DNA of 64,000 nucleotides from Clostridia bacterium (GCA_017521465.1 JAFXCN010000002.1:22908-86907), one strand, 5' to 3'; counted from the stretch's first letter, positions 46,296-54,705 are shown. Notes: generated from the letters alone by a model not told the origin. Numbers and translations: made by a program.

Positions 46296-46865
46296 TTATA
46301 CATTAACTTCTTTTTTTATTTTTGTTTCATTTTCATTACAAACAAATTCAAGCTTACTTTCTATCATTTGTATATTATTTTCTTTATCTGTTTTTAATTT
46401 TTTTCTATCATATACATAATTATCTACAGCTTCCCATACCGCAAACCATCCTGCAATCATTAATATTTCCTGCATATACGAAATTATATAGTTAGGAAAC
46501 ATATATACTACTGCTAATACGATTAATCCTAAAATCATAAGTTCCGATGTCTTGTATGCGTTAGTTTTTAAATCTATTTCTTTATCATAAATAATTAGAC
46601 CATAATGGGTTTTTACTGCCTCTTCCATCATCTTTTTATCTTCTTCAGTCAAATTAGGACAGTCAATTTGTAATTTAATCTTATATTTTAGTGGAATGTT
46701 ATATACACAACTATCTATGTACCTACATAAATCTGTAGAAATTGTGCAACGTGTTGCATCATACTTATTATAAAATTCGTCCTTACTTTTTAGTGTTATT
46801 GGGATAATAGCCCATTCACCATTAATGTACTTCTTTTTTAAATAATCTTTTGCATTAAACTTCAT
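46296..46865 (-). CDS. Hypothetical 189-aa membrane protein
   Basis: Not recognised. Soluble N-terminal part (residues 1-105) with several Cys and Tyr, two hydrophobic segments (about 108-125 and 130-150), and a charged C-terminal tail. First gene of the operon with DUF1538 and the PII-like gene, behind a good promoter. It probably belongs to the same membrane system. Confidence 0.72.
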   Translation of the reverse strand: MKFNAKDYLKKKYINGEWAIIPITLKSKDEFYNKYDATRCTISTDLCRYIDSCVYNIPLKYKIKLQIDCPNLTEEDKKMMEEAVKTHYGLIIYDKEIDLKTNAYKTSELMILGLIVLAVVYMFPNYIISYMQEILMIAGWFAVWEAVDNYVYDRKKLKTDKENNIQMIESKLEFVCNENETKIKKEVNV

Positions 46866-46893
46866 AAAAACCTCCGTTTCAATTCGTACAATA

Positions 46894-46922
46894 ATTATAA
46901 CATAAAAACTTTTCTACTTCAA
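46894..46922 (-). promoter_or_regulatory. Promoter for the DUF1538/PII operon
   Basis: TTGAAG (46917-46922), 17 bp, TATAAT (46894-46899). Confidence 0.7.
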
Positions 46923-46954
46923 ACAAGATAAAACAGTATTTGTTTAACATTATG

Positions 46955-46983
46955 TTGACTAAACGCGAATTTAATTATATAAT
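46955..46983 (+). promoter_or_regulatory. Promoter for the 126-aa orphan gene
   Basis: TTGACT (46955-46960), 17 bp, TATAAT (46978-46983). Confidence 0.8.
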
Positions 46984-47017
46984 ATACACGATTAATTGAA
47001 TTTTCAGGAGGATTGTT

Positions 47018-47398
47018 ATGAAAAGTATTTCCAGAAAACTTTCCAACCTCGTAAGTCAGTCTGAACTGCCCTACACGGCTCGGTCATGCGTAATTTTGGA
47101 CTCCAACAAGGATACTGCCTGCATTTTCGAAGCCGTAGCAGAGCGCATCGGCGAAGACATCTTTGTCACCAATATCAACTATGCACTTAAGGTTAATTTC
47201 ATCTGTACTGATTGTAGTAGTGTCATTTCTTCTACCGTACATCAAGTTTCTTTTGAAAATATTGAAGAAATGCTGCGTCGCACTCTCACAGGTAACGTCA
47301 CTGCTTTCAACATCGATGTTTTTGAGTATTCTCCCGATTTGACAGACAACTTTATTGAACAGCAGTATGCATTCAGCCTTTTGTTTATTATGGTTTAA
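47018..47398 (+). CDS. Hypothetical 126-aa protein
   Basis: Not recognised. No signal peptide or clear membrane span. It has a CTDC pair (about residue 68-71) and a Ser/Thr-rich middle. Start ATG 47018 follows CAGGAGG, with a near-consensus promoter and a clean terminator, so it is probably expressed. G+C and codons (GCC, CGC, CTG, ACC) are richer than neighbours, as with the 13.5-14.7 kb pair and the acyl ligase. Confidence 0.75.
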   Translation: MKSISRKLSNLVSQSELPYTARSCVILDSNKDTACIFEAVAERIGEDIFVTNINYALKVNFICTDCSSVISSTVHQVSFENIEEMLRRTLTGNVTAFNIDVFEYSPDLTDNFIEQQYAFSLLFIMV

Positions 47399-47404
47399 CA
47401 CCTG

Positions 47405-47438
47405 GCTAGTCGCTTCAAGTAAGCGACTAGCATTTTTA
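47405..47438 (+). terminator. Terminator after the 126-aa gene
   Basis: Perfect stem GCTAGTCGCTT / AAGCGACTAGC, CAAGT loop, then ATTTTTATT. Confidence 0.88.
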
Positions 47439-47460
47439 TTGTAAAAATATTGAAAAAATA

Positions 47461-47489
47461 TTGACATTTATAAAATGATATTGTAATAT
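47461..47489 (+). promoter_or_regulatory. Promoter for tRNA-Gly
   Basis: TTGACA (47461-47466), 17 bp, TAATAT (47484-47489), 13 bp before the mature 5' end. Confidence 0.75.
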
Positions 47490-47502
47490 ATGTATTGTTC
47501 AC

Positions 47503-47578
47503 GCGGGAATAGCTCAGTTGATAGAGCGTCGCCTTGCCAAGGCGAAGGTCGCGGGTTTGAGCCCCGTTTCCCGCTCCA
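47503..47578 (+). tRNA. tRNA-Gly (GCC)
   Basis: 76 nt. Acceptor GCGGGAA / TTCCCGC, D arm AGCTCAGTTGATAGAGC, anticodon stem CGCCTTGCCAAGGCG with GCC, T arm GGGTTTGAGCCCC. CCA is encoded. Monocistronic, with its own promoter and terminator. Confidence 0.96.
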
Positions 47579-47581
47579 AAC

Positions 47582-47620
47582 AAAAAAAGATTCAAATGCA
47601 AAGCATTTGAATCTTTTTTG
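47582..47620 (+). terminator. Terminator after tRNA-Gly
   Basis: AAAAAAAGATTCAAATGC with its complement, AAA loop, T-run. Confidence 0.9.
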
Positions 47621-47630
47621 TTTGTACTCT

Positions 47631-47660
47631 TCAATATTAACTATTCACTTTTCACCATTA
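47631..47660. repeat. H repeat, degenerate
   Basis: TTCAATATTAACTATTCACT then TTTCACCATTAATT between the tRNA terminator and the DHH gene. Confidence 0.5.
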
Positions 47661-47765
47661 ATTCTTTCGCCAATTTGACATCTTATGTAAAATATGATAT
47701 TCTGTTTGCGCTTAAAATCTTACATTATACTTGAGATTATTTTCTCTGCAAGAAAGGAGAACTGC

Positions 47766-48710
47766 ATGACGAACCACAACATATCACCTAATGGCTTTGT
47801 TAATCATCTCATCAAGGTACTACATCAAAAAGAAATTACAATTCTAGCACACGATAACATTGATGTTGACGCTGCATTATCAGGTATTTTACTTTCTAGG
47901 TTCCTTGATTTTTTGAAAATAGAAAATACTTTTAAGATTTTAGAACCTATACACGCAAACGAATCTTATACTATAATAAAAGATCTAATCGGGATTGATC
48001 TTCATGATTTTGCATCAACTTCTGATGGCGAAAATGAATCAGCCACACTCTTTTTGGTTGATCATCATCAAACAATTCATTCAGGTAATGTTATAGGAAT
48101 TATTGATCATCATCCTACCGAAAGAAATCTTCTTGACGTTCCTTTCGTTCATGTAGGGATTGCTTCAGCTACGGCATACTTAATTTATGAATTTATGCAA
48201 GCAGCAAGCTTTCCTCTCAGTAAGCAAGATGCACTAATGATTGTAACTGCTATGATGACAGATACGGTTTGTTTTAAAAACACAAAATCTAACCCTAGAG
48301 AAATTGAAATCGCGAAACAACTATGCACCGATTTTAACCTTGATTGGAATTTGATTGAGAGTTATGCACTATGTCTAACGCCTATAGATAAAATGTCCTT
48401 AGATGAAATCATTACAAATGGTGCTAAACAATACAATTTTAGCGGTTCAAAAGTCGCTTCTGCTTATGTTCAGCTTTCTAAATTGCCAGACACTTCAATT
48501 ATTGATACCTGGTTGCAAAGATTAGCATTTAATATATCTGCTCGTAATATTAAAATGTATGTATTCTTGCTTTTCGATCTTGATAACAACAAAACATATG
48601 AATATCAAATTACCGAAAAGTCTACAAAAGAAATCATTCACTCTGCTATTATTTCAAGAGGAAAAGATGTAATGCCACGAATTGAAAAAATGTTTCAAGG
48701 CAAATGTTAG
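47766..48710 (+). CDS. DHH-family phosphoesterase (type II pyrophosphatase-like)
   Basis: 314 aa. DHH domain: AHDNIDVDAALSG, LVDHHQ, GIIDHHP and MMTDTV supply Asp/His ligands for Mn2+. The C-terminal DHHA2-like part contains GAKQYNFSGSKVASAYVQL. This resembles Mn-dependent family II inorganic pyrophosphatase PpaC, though the first motif (HDNIDVDA) differs from the usual GHxxPDxDA. A related phosphoesterase is possible. Start ATG 47766 follows AAAGGAG. Monocistronic. Confidence 0.82.
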   Translation: MTNHNISPNGFVNHLIKVLHQKEITILAHDNIDVDAALSGILLSRFLDFLKIENTFKILEPIHANESYTIIKDLIGIDLHDFASTSDGENESATLFLVDHHQTIHSGNVIGIIDHHPTERNLLDVPFVHVGIASATAYLIYEFMQAASFPLSKQDALMIVTAMMTDTVCFKNTKSNPREIEIAKQLCTDFNLDWNLIESYALCLTPIDKMSLDEIITNGAKQYNFSGSKVASAYVQLSKLPDTSIIDTWLQRLAFNISARNIKMYVFLLFDLDNNKTYEYQITEKSTKEIIHSAIISRGKDVMPRIEKMFQGKC

Positions 48711-48759
48711 AAACATTTTATAAAATAATACGTTTATTTCAATAAAAAACTATACTTAC

Positions 48760-48797
48760 AAAAAAGAATCAAATGTTTTACATTTGATTCTTTTTTG
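48760..48797. terminator. Terminator after the DHH gene
   Basis: AAAAAGAATCAAATG with its complement, TTTTA loop, T-run; between convergent genes. Confidence 0.88.
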
Positions 48798-48822
48798 CAT
48801 AATATATATGTATTCTCATTTT

Positions 48823-49308
48823 CTATAAAATTTCATTTCCGGTATATTCACTCTTGTATTCTTCTATTTTTTTATCTATAAAATATTTTTCCGGATTTTC
48901 AAGATCTATTAACACATCTACTTTTTTGGTTGGTGTACACTTCTCACGTATCTCTCTATTCACTGGTAATTTTATTTTATTTAAATTTATCTCAAGTTCT
49001 ACAACAAATTCTTTTTTGTTATTTATTTCATCTAAATAATACGTCATATTTTTAAATAAAGTTCCATGCACTTCTAGATAATTACATATTTCTTCCTGCT
49101 TCTTTACTTCTTTTAGTTTGGTAACGCCATCTTGCGCAAACAGATATGTCATCCACGAAAAAAATGCTAAATATACAAAAGTTTCAAAATCCTCTATTCC
49201 ATCCAAAATAAAAATTAATACAAAAAATCCAAAAAGGCAAGCCATTGATAACTTTTTTTTAGCATCACTTTTTTTATATTTCAAATCTGTTCTATCTATT
49301 ATATACAT
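48823..49308 (-). CDS. Hypothetical 161-aa membrane protein, paralogue 1
   Basis: Starts MYIIDRTDLKYKK, then two hydrophobic segments (about 22-38 and 44-60), then a soluble domain ending in VDVLIDLENPEKYFID. The gene at 49336 has the same N-terminal MYIIDRT, the same two-segment plan and the same ending, so they are tandem paralogues. Function unknown; the tail loosely recalls DUF3592-type proteins. 27 bp from its paralogue, same operon. Confidence 0.75.
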   Translation of the reverse strand: MYIIDRTDLKYKKSDAKKKLSMACLFGFFVLIFILDGIEDFETFVYLAFFSWMTYLFAQDGVTKLKEVKKQEEICNYLEVHGTLFKNMTYYLDEINNKKEFVVELEINLNKIKLPVNREIREKCTPTKKVDVLIDLENPEKYFIDKKIEEYKSEYTGNEIL

Positions 49309-49335
49309 ACCACTTGTATCACCTTTCTACCTTTG

Positions 49336-49866
49336 TTATTGTATAGGGTTATTCCCATAATATTCATTACAATATTCACTTATTTCAAAATCTATATAAT
49401 AGTTACTAGGATTACTTGGATCAATTAACAAATCTACTTTTCCATCAGCATCCATATGTTTACCGTCAAATCTTCCATCTCCCCTTAGCGTAACTATCGA
49501 ACCAGAATCTAATTGATATTCTACTGTAATAGCCATTATTTCGTACCCATTAACACTTGAACCTGTAGGTACTAATTTATATGGTAAATCTTTTATTAAT
49601 TTTCCATTAACCTCTAAATTATCATAAACAACATGTTTTTGTTTTACTTTTTTTGCATTACTTAAACCTACCCACATGAAAAGACCCGTTACTAAATTAC
49701 TAACTATCAATCCAAATACCGGACTACCTTCTGAATTAATTTCTAATCCTAAAAACTCTCCAATTATTAATCCATTCATAAGCAAAGAAAACAACAAGCC
49801 AACCCAAAAGAACATCATAAAGAATTTTTTTTCTTTTTTCAAATTTGTTCTATCTATTATATACAT
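49336..49866 (-). CDS. Hypothetical 176-aa membrane protein, paralogue 2
   Basis: MYIIDRTNLKKEK, two hydrophobic segments (about 16-36 and 50-66), soluble domain ending VDLLIDPSNPSNYYID. Paralogue of the 48823 gene. Start ATG 49866 follows AAGGAG. It lies 15 bp after the DUF3137-like gene and probably shares its transcript. Confidence 0.75.
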   Translation of the reverse strand: MYIIDRTNLKKEKKFFMMFFWVGLLFSLLMNGLIIGEFLGLEINSEGSPVFGLIVSNLVTGLFMWVGLSNAKKVKQKHVVYDNLEVNGKLIKDLPYKLVPTGSSVNGYEIMAITVEYQLDSGSIVTLRGDGRFDGKHMDADGKVDLLIDPSNPSNYYIDFEISEYCNEYYGNNPIQ

Positions 49867-49881
49867 ATATTTGCTCCTTCT

Positions 49882-51051
49882 TTAAATATCTAAATTATTT
49901 AAATTTTCATTAAATTTTTCTGTTAACTCTAAAACTAATTTTAAGGTTGTATAATACAAAAACAATTTTTCTTTATCAAATGGATTCTCTATTAATCTTG
50001 TTTCGAACATATCATTAGTGTGAAATCTAAAATAGACCATATTATTATTCATAATTATTTCAAATCGTATCTTAAACTCATTATAGAATCGATTTATAAG
50101 CTCCATCATGTCTGGAGTAAAGATTCTCATTACTAACATTTTGTTTGTGGCATATACATCAAAATTCTTTTCCATTTCAGCACTATCTAATTTTACAAAA
50201 TCATCATCCAGTACTATTTTTAGTTTGTCACCAAGTATTTTTATAGTTGAATTTATACTTTTGTTTACAGTTAAAGCTGCGAAAAGCCCTTTAAAAAGTA
50301 CTTTCACATTCTCATTTTTTTCTATGTTTTCATCTCTTTGAACATATATATCAGATATTGCCAAATAAGAATTTTTATCTATATTACCAATAATAAAATC
50401 TTCTGCTAAAAATGTATCTATTTTTTCATGTTCAAACCCAGAATTTATATACTGTTTTTTTATAAATTGCTCAATTTCAGGATTTTTCGTACCATACTTA
50501 AAATTAGTATTAATCAAATTTACCAAATTTCCTATAACACCATATTTATATGTTTGATTATATGTTTTTAAATATTTAAAAATATATATTAATGCTACAA
50601 TCGTAGCTATTCCAGAAATTATTACAAAAATCATTCCTAAAGCAGATTCTTCATTATACTCATTTCCTACAGAAAATGGATTTTTGAAACTAATTATAAG
50701 TACAATAAAAATTGCAAGCGAAACAATTAACCCTCCAGCACTTATTAACATTTTTCGCTTTGTTTGTGAAAAAACTTCTTCAAAAGCTTTTTTTAACTCT
50801 CTATATATGTTGTCAAAATCTTCTGTTGTCTTTATTTTTTTTATATTAGTTTTATATAAATTGTTATCCGTATATTTTTTTACATGCGAAAGCAGCAAAA
50901 ACGACATCACCGCTGCTATAACGATGTAGAAAAAAATTTGAATAATTTTATTTTGTTGAATCACTAATTCAATCCAGTTAAAATTTTGAAGAAATGCTAA
51001 AAACAACACAACAGCAGCTATGACTATAATACTTAAATATGTTCTTTTCAT
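49882..51051 (-). CDS. DUF3137-like membrane protein 1
   Basis: 389 aa. Two hydrophobic pairs (about 5-55 and 100-165), then a soluble domain with NFDVYATNKMLVMRIFTPDM and MVYFRFHTNDMFE. That pattern (FDxY..RxxTP..M, then FR/xFE) fits DUF3137, a family usually next to LemA. Divergent from lemA, consistent with a shared pathway at the membrane. Start ATG 51051 follows GAGGTGG. Two further paralogues at 51752 and 52916. Confidence 0.78.
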   Translation of the reverse strand: MKRTYLSIIVIAAVVLFLAFLQNFNWIELVIQQNKIIQIFFYIVIAAVMSFLLLSHVKKYTDNNLYKTNIKKIKTTEDFDNIYRELKKAFEEVFSQTKRKMLISAGGLIVSLAIFIVLIISFKNPFSVGNEYNEESALGMIFVIISGIATIVALIYIFKYLKTYNQTYKYGVIGNLVNLINTNFKYGTKNPEIEQFIKKQYINSGFEHEKIDTFLAEDFIIGNIDKNSYLAISDIYVQRDENIEKNENVKVLFKGLFAALTVNKSINSTIKILGDKLKIVLDDDFVKLDSAEMEKNFDVYATNKMLVMRIFTPDMMELINRFYNEFKIRFEIIMNNNMVYFRFHTNDMFETRLIENPFDKEKLFLYYTTLKLVLELTEKFNENLNNLDI

Positions 51052-51121
51052 AATCCACCTCTTTTAAATTTTAACATACTATATTTTCAAAAACAACTAG
51101 AACGATTTAATATTAATGGCA

Positions 51122-51150
51122 TTGTGTTTTCTTATTCGACATGTTATACT
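51122..51150 (+). promoter_or_regulatory. Promoter for lemA
   Basis: TTGTGT (51122-51127), 17 bp, TATACT (51145-51150). Confidence 0.6.
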
Positions 51151-51180
51151 ATATGTATTAGTTGTCTTAGGAGGTTTTTT

Positions 51181-51705
51181 ATGTTTACAATATTGATTAT
51201 TTTAATAATTATCGTTGTATCAATTATTTTAATATATAATGGAATAATAAATTTAAAAAACAACGTAAAGAATTCCAAATCGCTTATAGACGTATATTTA
51301 CAACAACGTTTTGATTTAATTCCTAATTTAGTCGAAGTAACCAAAGGTTATATTCAACACGAAAGTGAATTATTACAAAACATTGCTAATTTAAGAAGTT
51401 CGTATAATACAAATAAAGATTCTGATTCTATACGCAAATTAAACAATGAATATACTAATCTTATAGGTGTAATTGAAGCTCATCCAGAATTAAAAGCAAG
51501 TGATTTATTCTTAAAACTTCAAAAAACACTTGATAAAACAGAAAGTGAATTACAAGCAGCCAGAAGAATATATAATATGGATGTTACAAAATATAATACT
51601 AGAATAAATATGTTTCCATTTAATATATTTGCTAAAATGTTTGGATTTAGTGAAGAAACATTATTCCAAGCAGAAAGCGATGCGAGTGTTGATGTAAAAT
51701 TTTAA
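51181..51705 (+). CDS. lemA: LemA family protein
   Basis: 174 aa. N-terminal membrane segment (residues 2-20), YNGIINLKNNV, then VYLQQRFDLIPNLVEVTKGY, the LemA signature, then helical body with RRIYNMDVTKYNTRI and ending FQAESDASVDVKF. LemA is a membrane protein of unclear function, often paired with DUF3137 or TPM proteins. Start ATG 51181 follows TAGGAGG. Flanked on both sides by DUF3137-like genes on the other strand. Confidence 0.93.
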   Translation: MFTILIILIIIVVSIILIYNGIINLKNNVKNSKSLIDVYLQQRFDLIPNLVEVTKGYIQHESELLQNIANLRSSYNTNKDSDSIRKLNNEYTNLIGVIEAHPELKASDLFLKLQKTLDKTESELQAARRIYNMDVTKYNTRINMFPFNIFAKMFGFSEETLFQAESDASVDVKF

Positions 51706-51714
51706 AAAATTATT

Positions 51715-51750
51715 AAAGCTACAATATAATACATATTGTAGCTTTTCTTT
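51715..51750. terminator. Bidirectional terminator
   Basis: AAAGCTACAATAT-AATAC-ATATTGTAGCTTT with T-run, between lemA and a convergent gene. Confidence 0.88.
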
Positions 51751-51751
51751 T

Positions 51752-52900
51752 TTAAATTTCTAACTCATTTATTGATTGTGCTATCATTTTAGCTATTTCA
51801 ATCATATACATTACTCTTTCACAATTATACTTTATATTGTCTTTACTTAACGTCCATTCATTAATATCTAAAAGAGGATAAAAATCGAATCTTAAATAGA
51901 TCTTATTATTATCAACTATAATTTCATATTGAATATTACATTTATTATATAAATTGCATAATTTATCAATAACTTCTGCAGTAAATATTCTCATTACTAA
52001 AACTTTATCTTCACATTTTATATCAAAATATTTCTCAAATTCTGTATTATCCATTTTTACATTATGCGTATTATAAAAATATGTATTTGGAGTAATATTT
52101 ATAGTATTATATATTTTTTTATTAATATTAGCAACGAGAAAGACACCCTTAAAAAAGATTATTTCATCATCTTTAGGATAATCAACTTTTTCTGTCGAAA
52201 TTGCTTCCGCCATCTCCATGTATATTTCTTTTTTGTCATCTAAATATCCATAAATATGATTTTCACTATAATAATTAGCAACATTTTCTCCTGCTAAAGA
52301 AGCCACTTTATAATATTGCTGTTTTATATTCTCTTGTTTTTCATCCGAAAAAACAAAAGTATTATTAATCAACTTTATCAAATCCTGTATTGCCTGCTTT
52401 TGTACAAAAACGGGTTGGTTAATTGCCTTTTTCCTATCTATAAAAATAGTAATTCCAGCTATAGCGCCAAATAAAAGCCCACATCTCATCATAAAAGGAT
52501 TTTCAAAAAAAATCAGACATGCAATTGCTATTACACTCGAAATTGCTTTTATAACAGTTATAACACTTATTTTTCCTTCTTTTTTCTCACTTTCTGCATT
52601 TCTATCAAAAAAATATTTATATTTTTTATAAAAATTATGATAAATATTTTCATATTCAGTTATTTTCTTTAATTTTGAGGTGTTGTATATATTTTTTTCC
52701 TCATTGAGTTTTTTAAAACTCCAATGAAACACCTTAAATATAAATACCGCTAAAGCAAATAAAACAAAAATTAAAATAACATTCTCCGAAAAGCCAAGCA
52801 AAGCAAAAATAACAGAAAATATGCACATAGCGAATATAATAACAATTGGCCAATATTCTCCTTTTTTTATAATTTTAAATATTTTTTCTATTTTTTTCAT
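51752..52900 (-). CDS. DUF3137-like membrane protein 2
   Basis: 382 aa. Hydrophobic segments at about 17-60 and 112-150, then a soluble domain with YFDIKCEDKVLVMRIFTAEV and IYLRFDFYPL. The same plan as the genes at 49882 and 52916; its C-terminal NELEI resembles their endings NLDI and QIEL. Follows the 52916 gene by 15 bp in one transcript. Confidence 0.75.
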   Translation of the reverse strand: MKKIEKIFKIIKKGEYWPIVIIFAMCIFSVIFALLGFSENVILIFVLFALAVFIFKVFHWSFKKLNEEKNIYNTSKLKKITEYENIYHNFYKKYKYFFDRNAESEKKEGKISVITVIKAISSVIAIACLIFFENPFMMRCGLLFGAIAGITIFIDRKKAINQPVFVQKQAIQDLIKLINNTFVFSDEKQENIKQQYYKVASLAGENVANYYSENHIYGYLDDKKEIYMEMAEAISTEKVDYPKDDEIIFFKGVFLVANINKKIYNTINITPNTYFYNTHNVKMDNTEFEKYFDIKCEDKVLVMRIFTAEVIDKLCNLYNKCNIQYEIIVDNNKIYLRFDFYPLLDINEWTLSKDNIKYNCERVMYMIEIAKMIAQSINELEI

Positions 52901-52915
52901 TTATTCGTTCCTCTT

Positions 52916-53989
52916 TTATAATTCAATTTGTTCTAGTGCTCTATTAATACTTTTCGTTAATTCTATTACAAATTCCATTATAGAATAATAAATGAACAAA
53001 TTCTTCTTTTTCATTGGATTTCTAAACAATTTTTTCTCAAATATTTTTCCAGTATAAAATCTCAAAAATATTTTTTGTTCTTTTAATATTATTTCAAATT
53101 TCATTTCATACTTTTCATAAAAATCTAATAATAGCATCATAACATCAGTTGTAAGTATTCGCATCGCATAAATTTTATCTTCTGCATATATATCAAATAT
53201 TTCCTCAAAGTCCGAACTATCCATATCTACCTTACTTTTTTTCTTATTCAACTTATTTTTAGATATTTTAACAATCTGTTCTACAGGTTTTACAGAATCT
53301 GTCTGTGCAAAAAGTCCAAAAAAGAGTATTCCTCTTTCATCTCCGGGTATTTTATGTACCCATACATTAGAAATATCAATTTTAGTATCTTCAGAAGAAC
53401 AACTTATATGATCTTTTAATATTAATCTTAAAGATTCTCCAGAATCAAATTCTGATACTTGATAATTTTTCTCAATTTGTTCTGTTAATTTTTCATCTCG
53501 AGAATGTCTTGCATTTTCAAAAGCCATTTCCATAAAATTAGGCACTATATTCTCTCCAAATAATTTTGCATATTTTACTTGATTTCTTGCCATTATCATT
53601 CCACATATAAAAATAACAAAAAATATAATTTCTAATATACGGCCATTAAGCGTTTCATTATGTTCCATATAAACTACACTTACAAGTGAAGCAATAATAA
53701 TAAACATGCATATCAAATTAGAAGTTTTTATCTTACCAATTTCCCAACGAAATAAATTACATACATTTTTATATATACTTTCAAATTTTTCAGAAAACAT
53801 ATTCTTTTTTATATTTCTAGTATATTTTTTAGGAAAGAACTGGTAGATACACCATAAAATTACAAACAAACTCAAGACCACAATCACGCCATTGAATATC
53901 ATCATTGCATAATCTGTAAAATTCAAACTAATGTAAAATGTCAGTCCCATAATAGCAAATATTAATATTAGTGTTAAAATTCCTTTCAT
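52916..53989 (-). CDS. DUF3137-like membrane protein 3
   Basis: 357 aa. Membrane segments at about 3-50 and 88-132, then a soluble domain with IFDIYAEDKIYAMRILTTDV and FLRFYTGKIFE. Third paralogue of the lemA-linked set. Start ATG 53989 follows GAGGAAAG. First gene of the two-gene unit with 51752. Confidence 0.75.
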   Translation of the reverse strand: MKGILTLILIFAIMGLTFYISLNFTDYAMMIFNGVIVVLSLFVILWCIYQFFPKKYTRNIKKNMFSEKFESIYKNVCNLFRWEIGKIKTSNLICMFIIIASLVSVVYMEHNETLNGRILEIIFFVIFICGMIMARNQVKYAKLFGENIVPNFMEMAFENARHSRDEKLTEQIEKNYQVSEFDSGESLRLILKDHISCSSEDTKIDISNVWVHKIPGDERGILFFGLFAQTDSVKPVEQIVKISKNKLNKKKSKVDMDSSDFEEIFDIYAEDKIYAMRILTTDVMMLLLDFYEKYEMKFEIILKEQKIFLRFYTGKIFEKKLFRNPMKKKNLFIYYSIMEFVIELTKSINRALEQIEL

Positions 53990-54083
53990 TTTCTTTCCTC
54001 CATTTTAATTTAGATAATTTATTCATATGAATTATATCATAACATGTTTTTTTAAGCAAACCACGTCAAATCAACATAATGTA

Positions 54084-54112
54084 TTGATGTTTTAACGCTT
54101 TTATGATATAAT
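54084..54112 (+). promoter_or_regulatory. Promoter for the 100-aa gene
   Basis: TTGATG (54084-54089), 17 bp, TATAAT (54107-54112); transcription would start near 54119, just before the folded leader. Confidence 0.78.
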
Positions 54113-54119
54113 CTGTTTC

Positions 54120-54189
54120 GAAGGTTGCATTTTCTACACCTTCCGACTAATTCGGAGGGTAATACCTCCGAAGATATTTTAAAGGAGGT
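54120..54189 (+). promoter_or_regulatory. Switch-like folded leader with Shine-Dalgarno sequestration
   Basis: State 1: GAAGGT 54120-54125 with ACCTTC 54138-54143, and TTCGGAGG 54151-54158 with CCTCCGAA 54165-54172; the ribosome site GGAGG (54184-54188) is free. State 2: 54138-54146 with 54152-54160 (nine pairs, one G-T) releases ACCTCC (54164-54169) to pair with GGAGGT (54184-54189). The two states exclude each other. The ligand or trigger is unknown, and no known riboswitch class is recognised. Confidence 0.6.
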
Positions 54190-54193
54190 TCCC

Positions 54194-54496
54194 ATGAAAC
54201 TTCGACATGCTGTAACTATTTTGTTTGCTATTTTCGCACTTTTTATTGTTATAATCATTGTTTTCGGAGCTTCTTCCGAACCAAGAACTGAAATTATTCA
54301 AAGTGAAGCCATTGAATCTACTATTGAATCAAATGGTAAGTACTACCTATTTAGAACTGAAGATGTTCAAGAATATTTTAATTTTCTAGAGAACTTTGAT
54401 GAAATCAAATATGAAATTATCGATATTTCAACTAGTATGCATTACTACATGAAAGGTAGCGATGAATTTTATATTGTAACTTATAAGGTAAAGTAA
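54194..54496 (+). CDS. Hypothetical 100-aa membrane-anchored protein
   Basis: Not recognised. N-terminal membrane segment (about residues 6-26, LFAIFALFIVIIIVFG), then a 70-residue extracytoplasmic acidic domain with several Tyr/Phe. Start ATG 54194 follows AAAGGAGG, which can be sequestered by the leader. It has a strong promoter and terminator, so it is a free-standing regulated gene. Confidence 0.75.
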   Translation: MKLRHAVTILFAIFALFIVIIIVFGASSEPRTEIIQSEAIESTIESNGKYYLFRTEDVQEYFNFLENFDEIKYEIIDISTSMHYYMKGSDEFYIVTYKVK

Positions 54497-54502
54497 TAAA
54501 AT

Positions 54503-54535
54503 CTGCCGTCACATTAGTGGCGGCAGGTTTTTTAT
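54503..54535 (+). terminator. Terminator after the 100-aa gene
   Basis: CTGCCGTCAC-ATTA-GTGGCGGCAG (one G-T) then GTTTTTTATT. Confidence 0.92.
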
Positions 54536-54628
54536 TCTTTATTCCCTTTTCTTTTTCGCACAGCTTTCACTATTGACCAGGTCAAAAAGATGCAAAATGT
54601 TACCAAAAGTGGCGGAGTAAAAAAATAC

Positions 54629-54657
54629 TTTTCACTATTCACTATTAGTTATTCACT
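54629..54657. repeat. H repeat (TTCACTA cluster)
   Basis: TTTTCACTATTCACTATTAG then TTATTCACT. Confidence 0.65.
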
Positions 54658-54680
54658 AGAAACGACAATTTTAGTACATA

Positions 54681-54705
54681 GTGAAAAGTTAATAGTGAAG
54701 AGTAC
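54681..54705. repeat. H repeat, inverted
   Basis: GTGAAAAGTTAATAGTGAAG: complement of the cluster 24 bp away, making an inverted pair. Confidence 0.6.
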
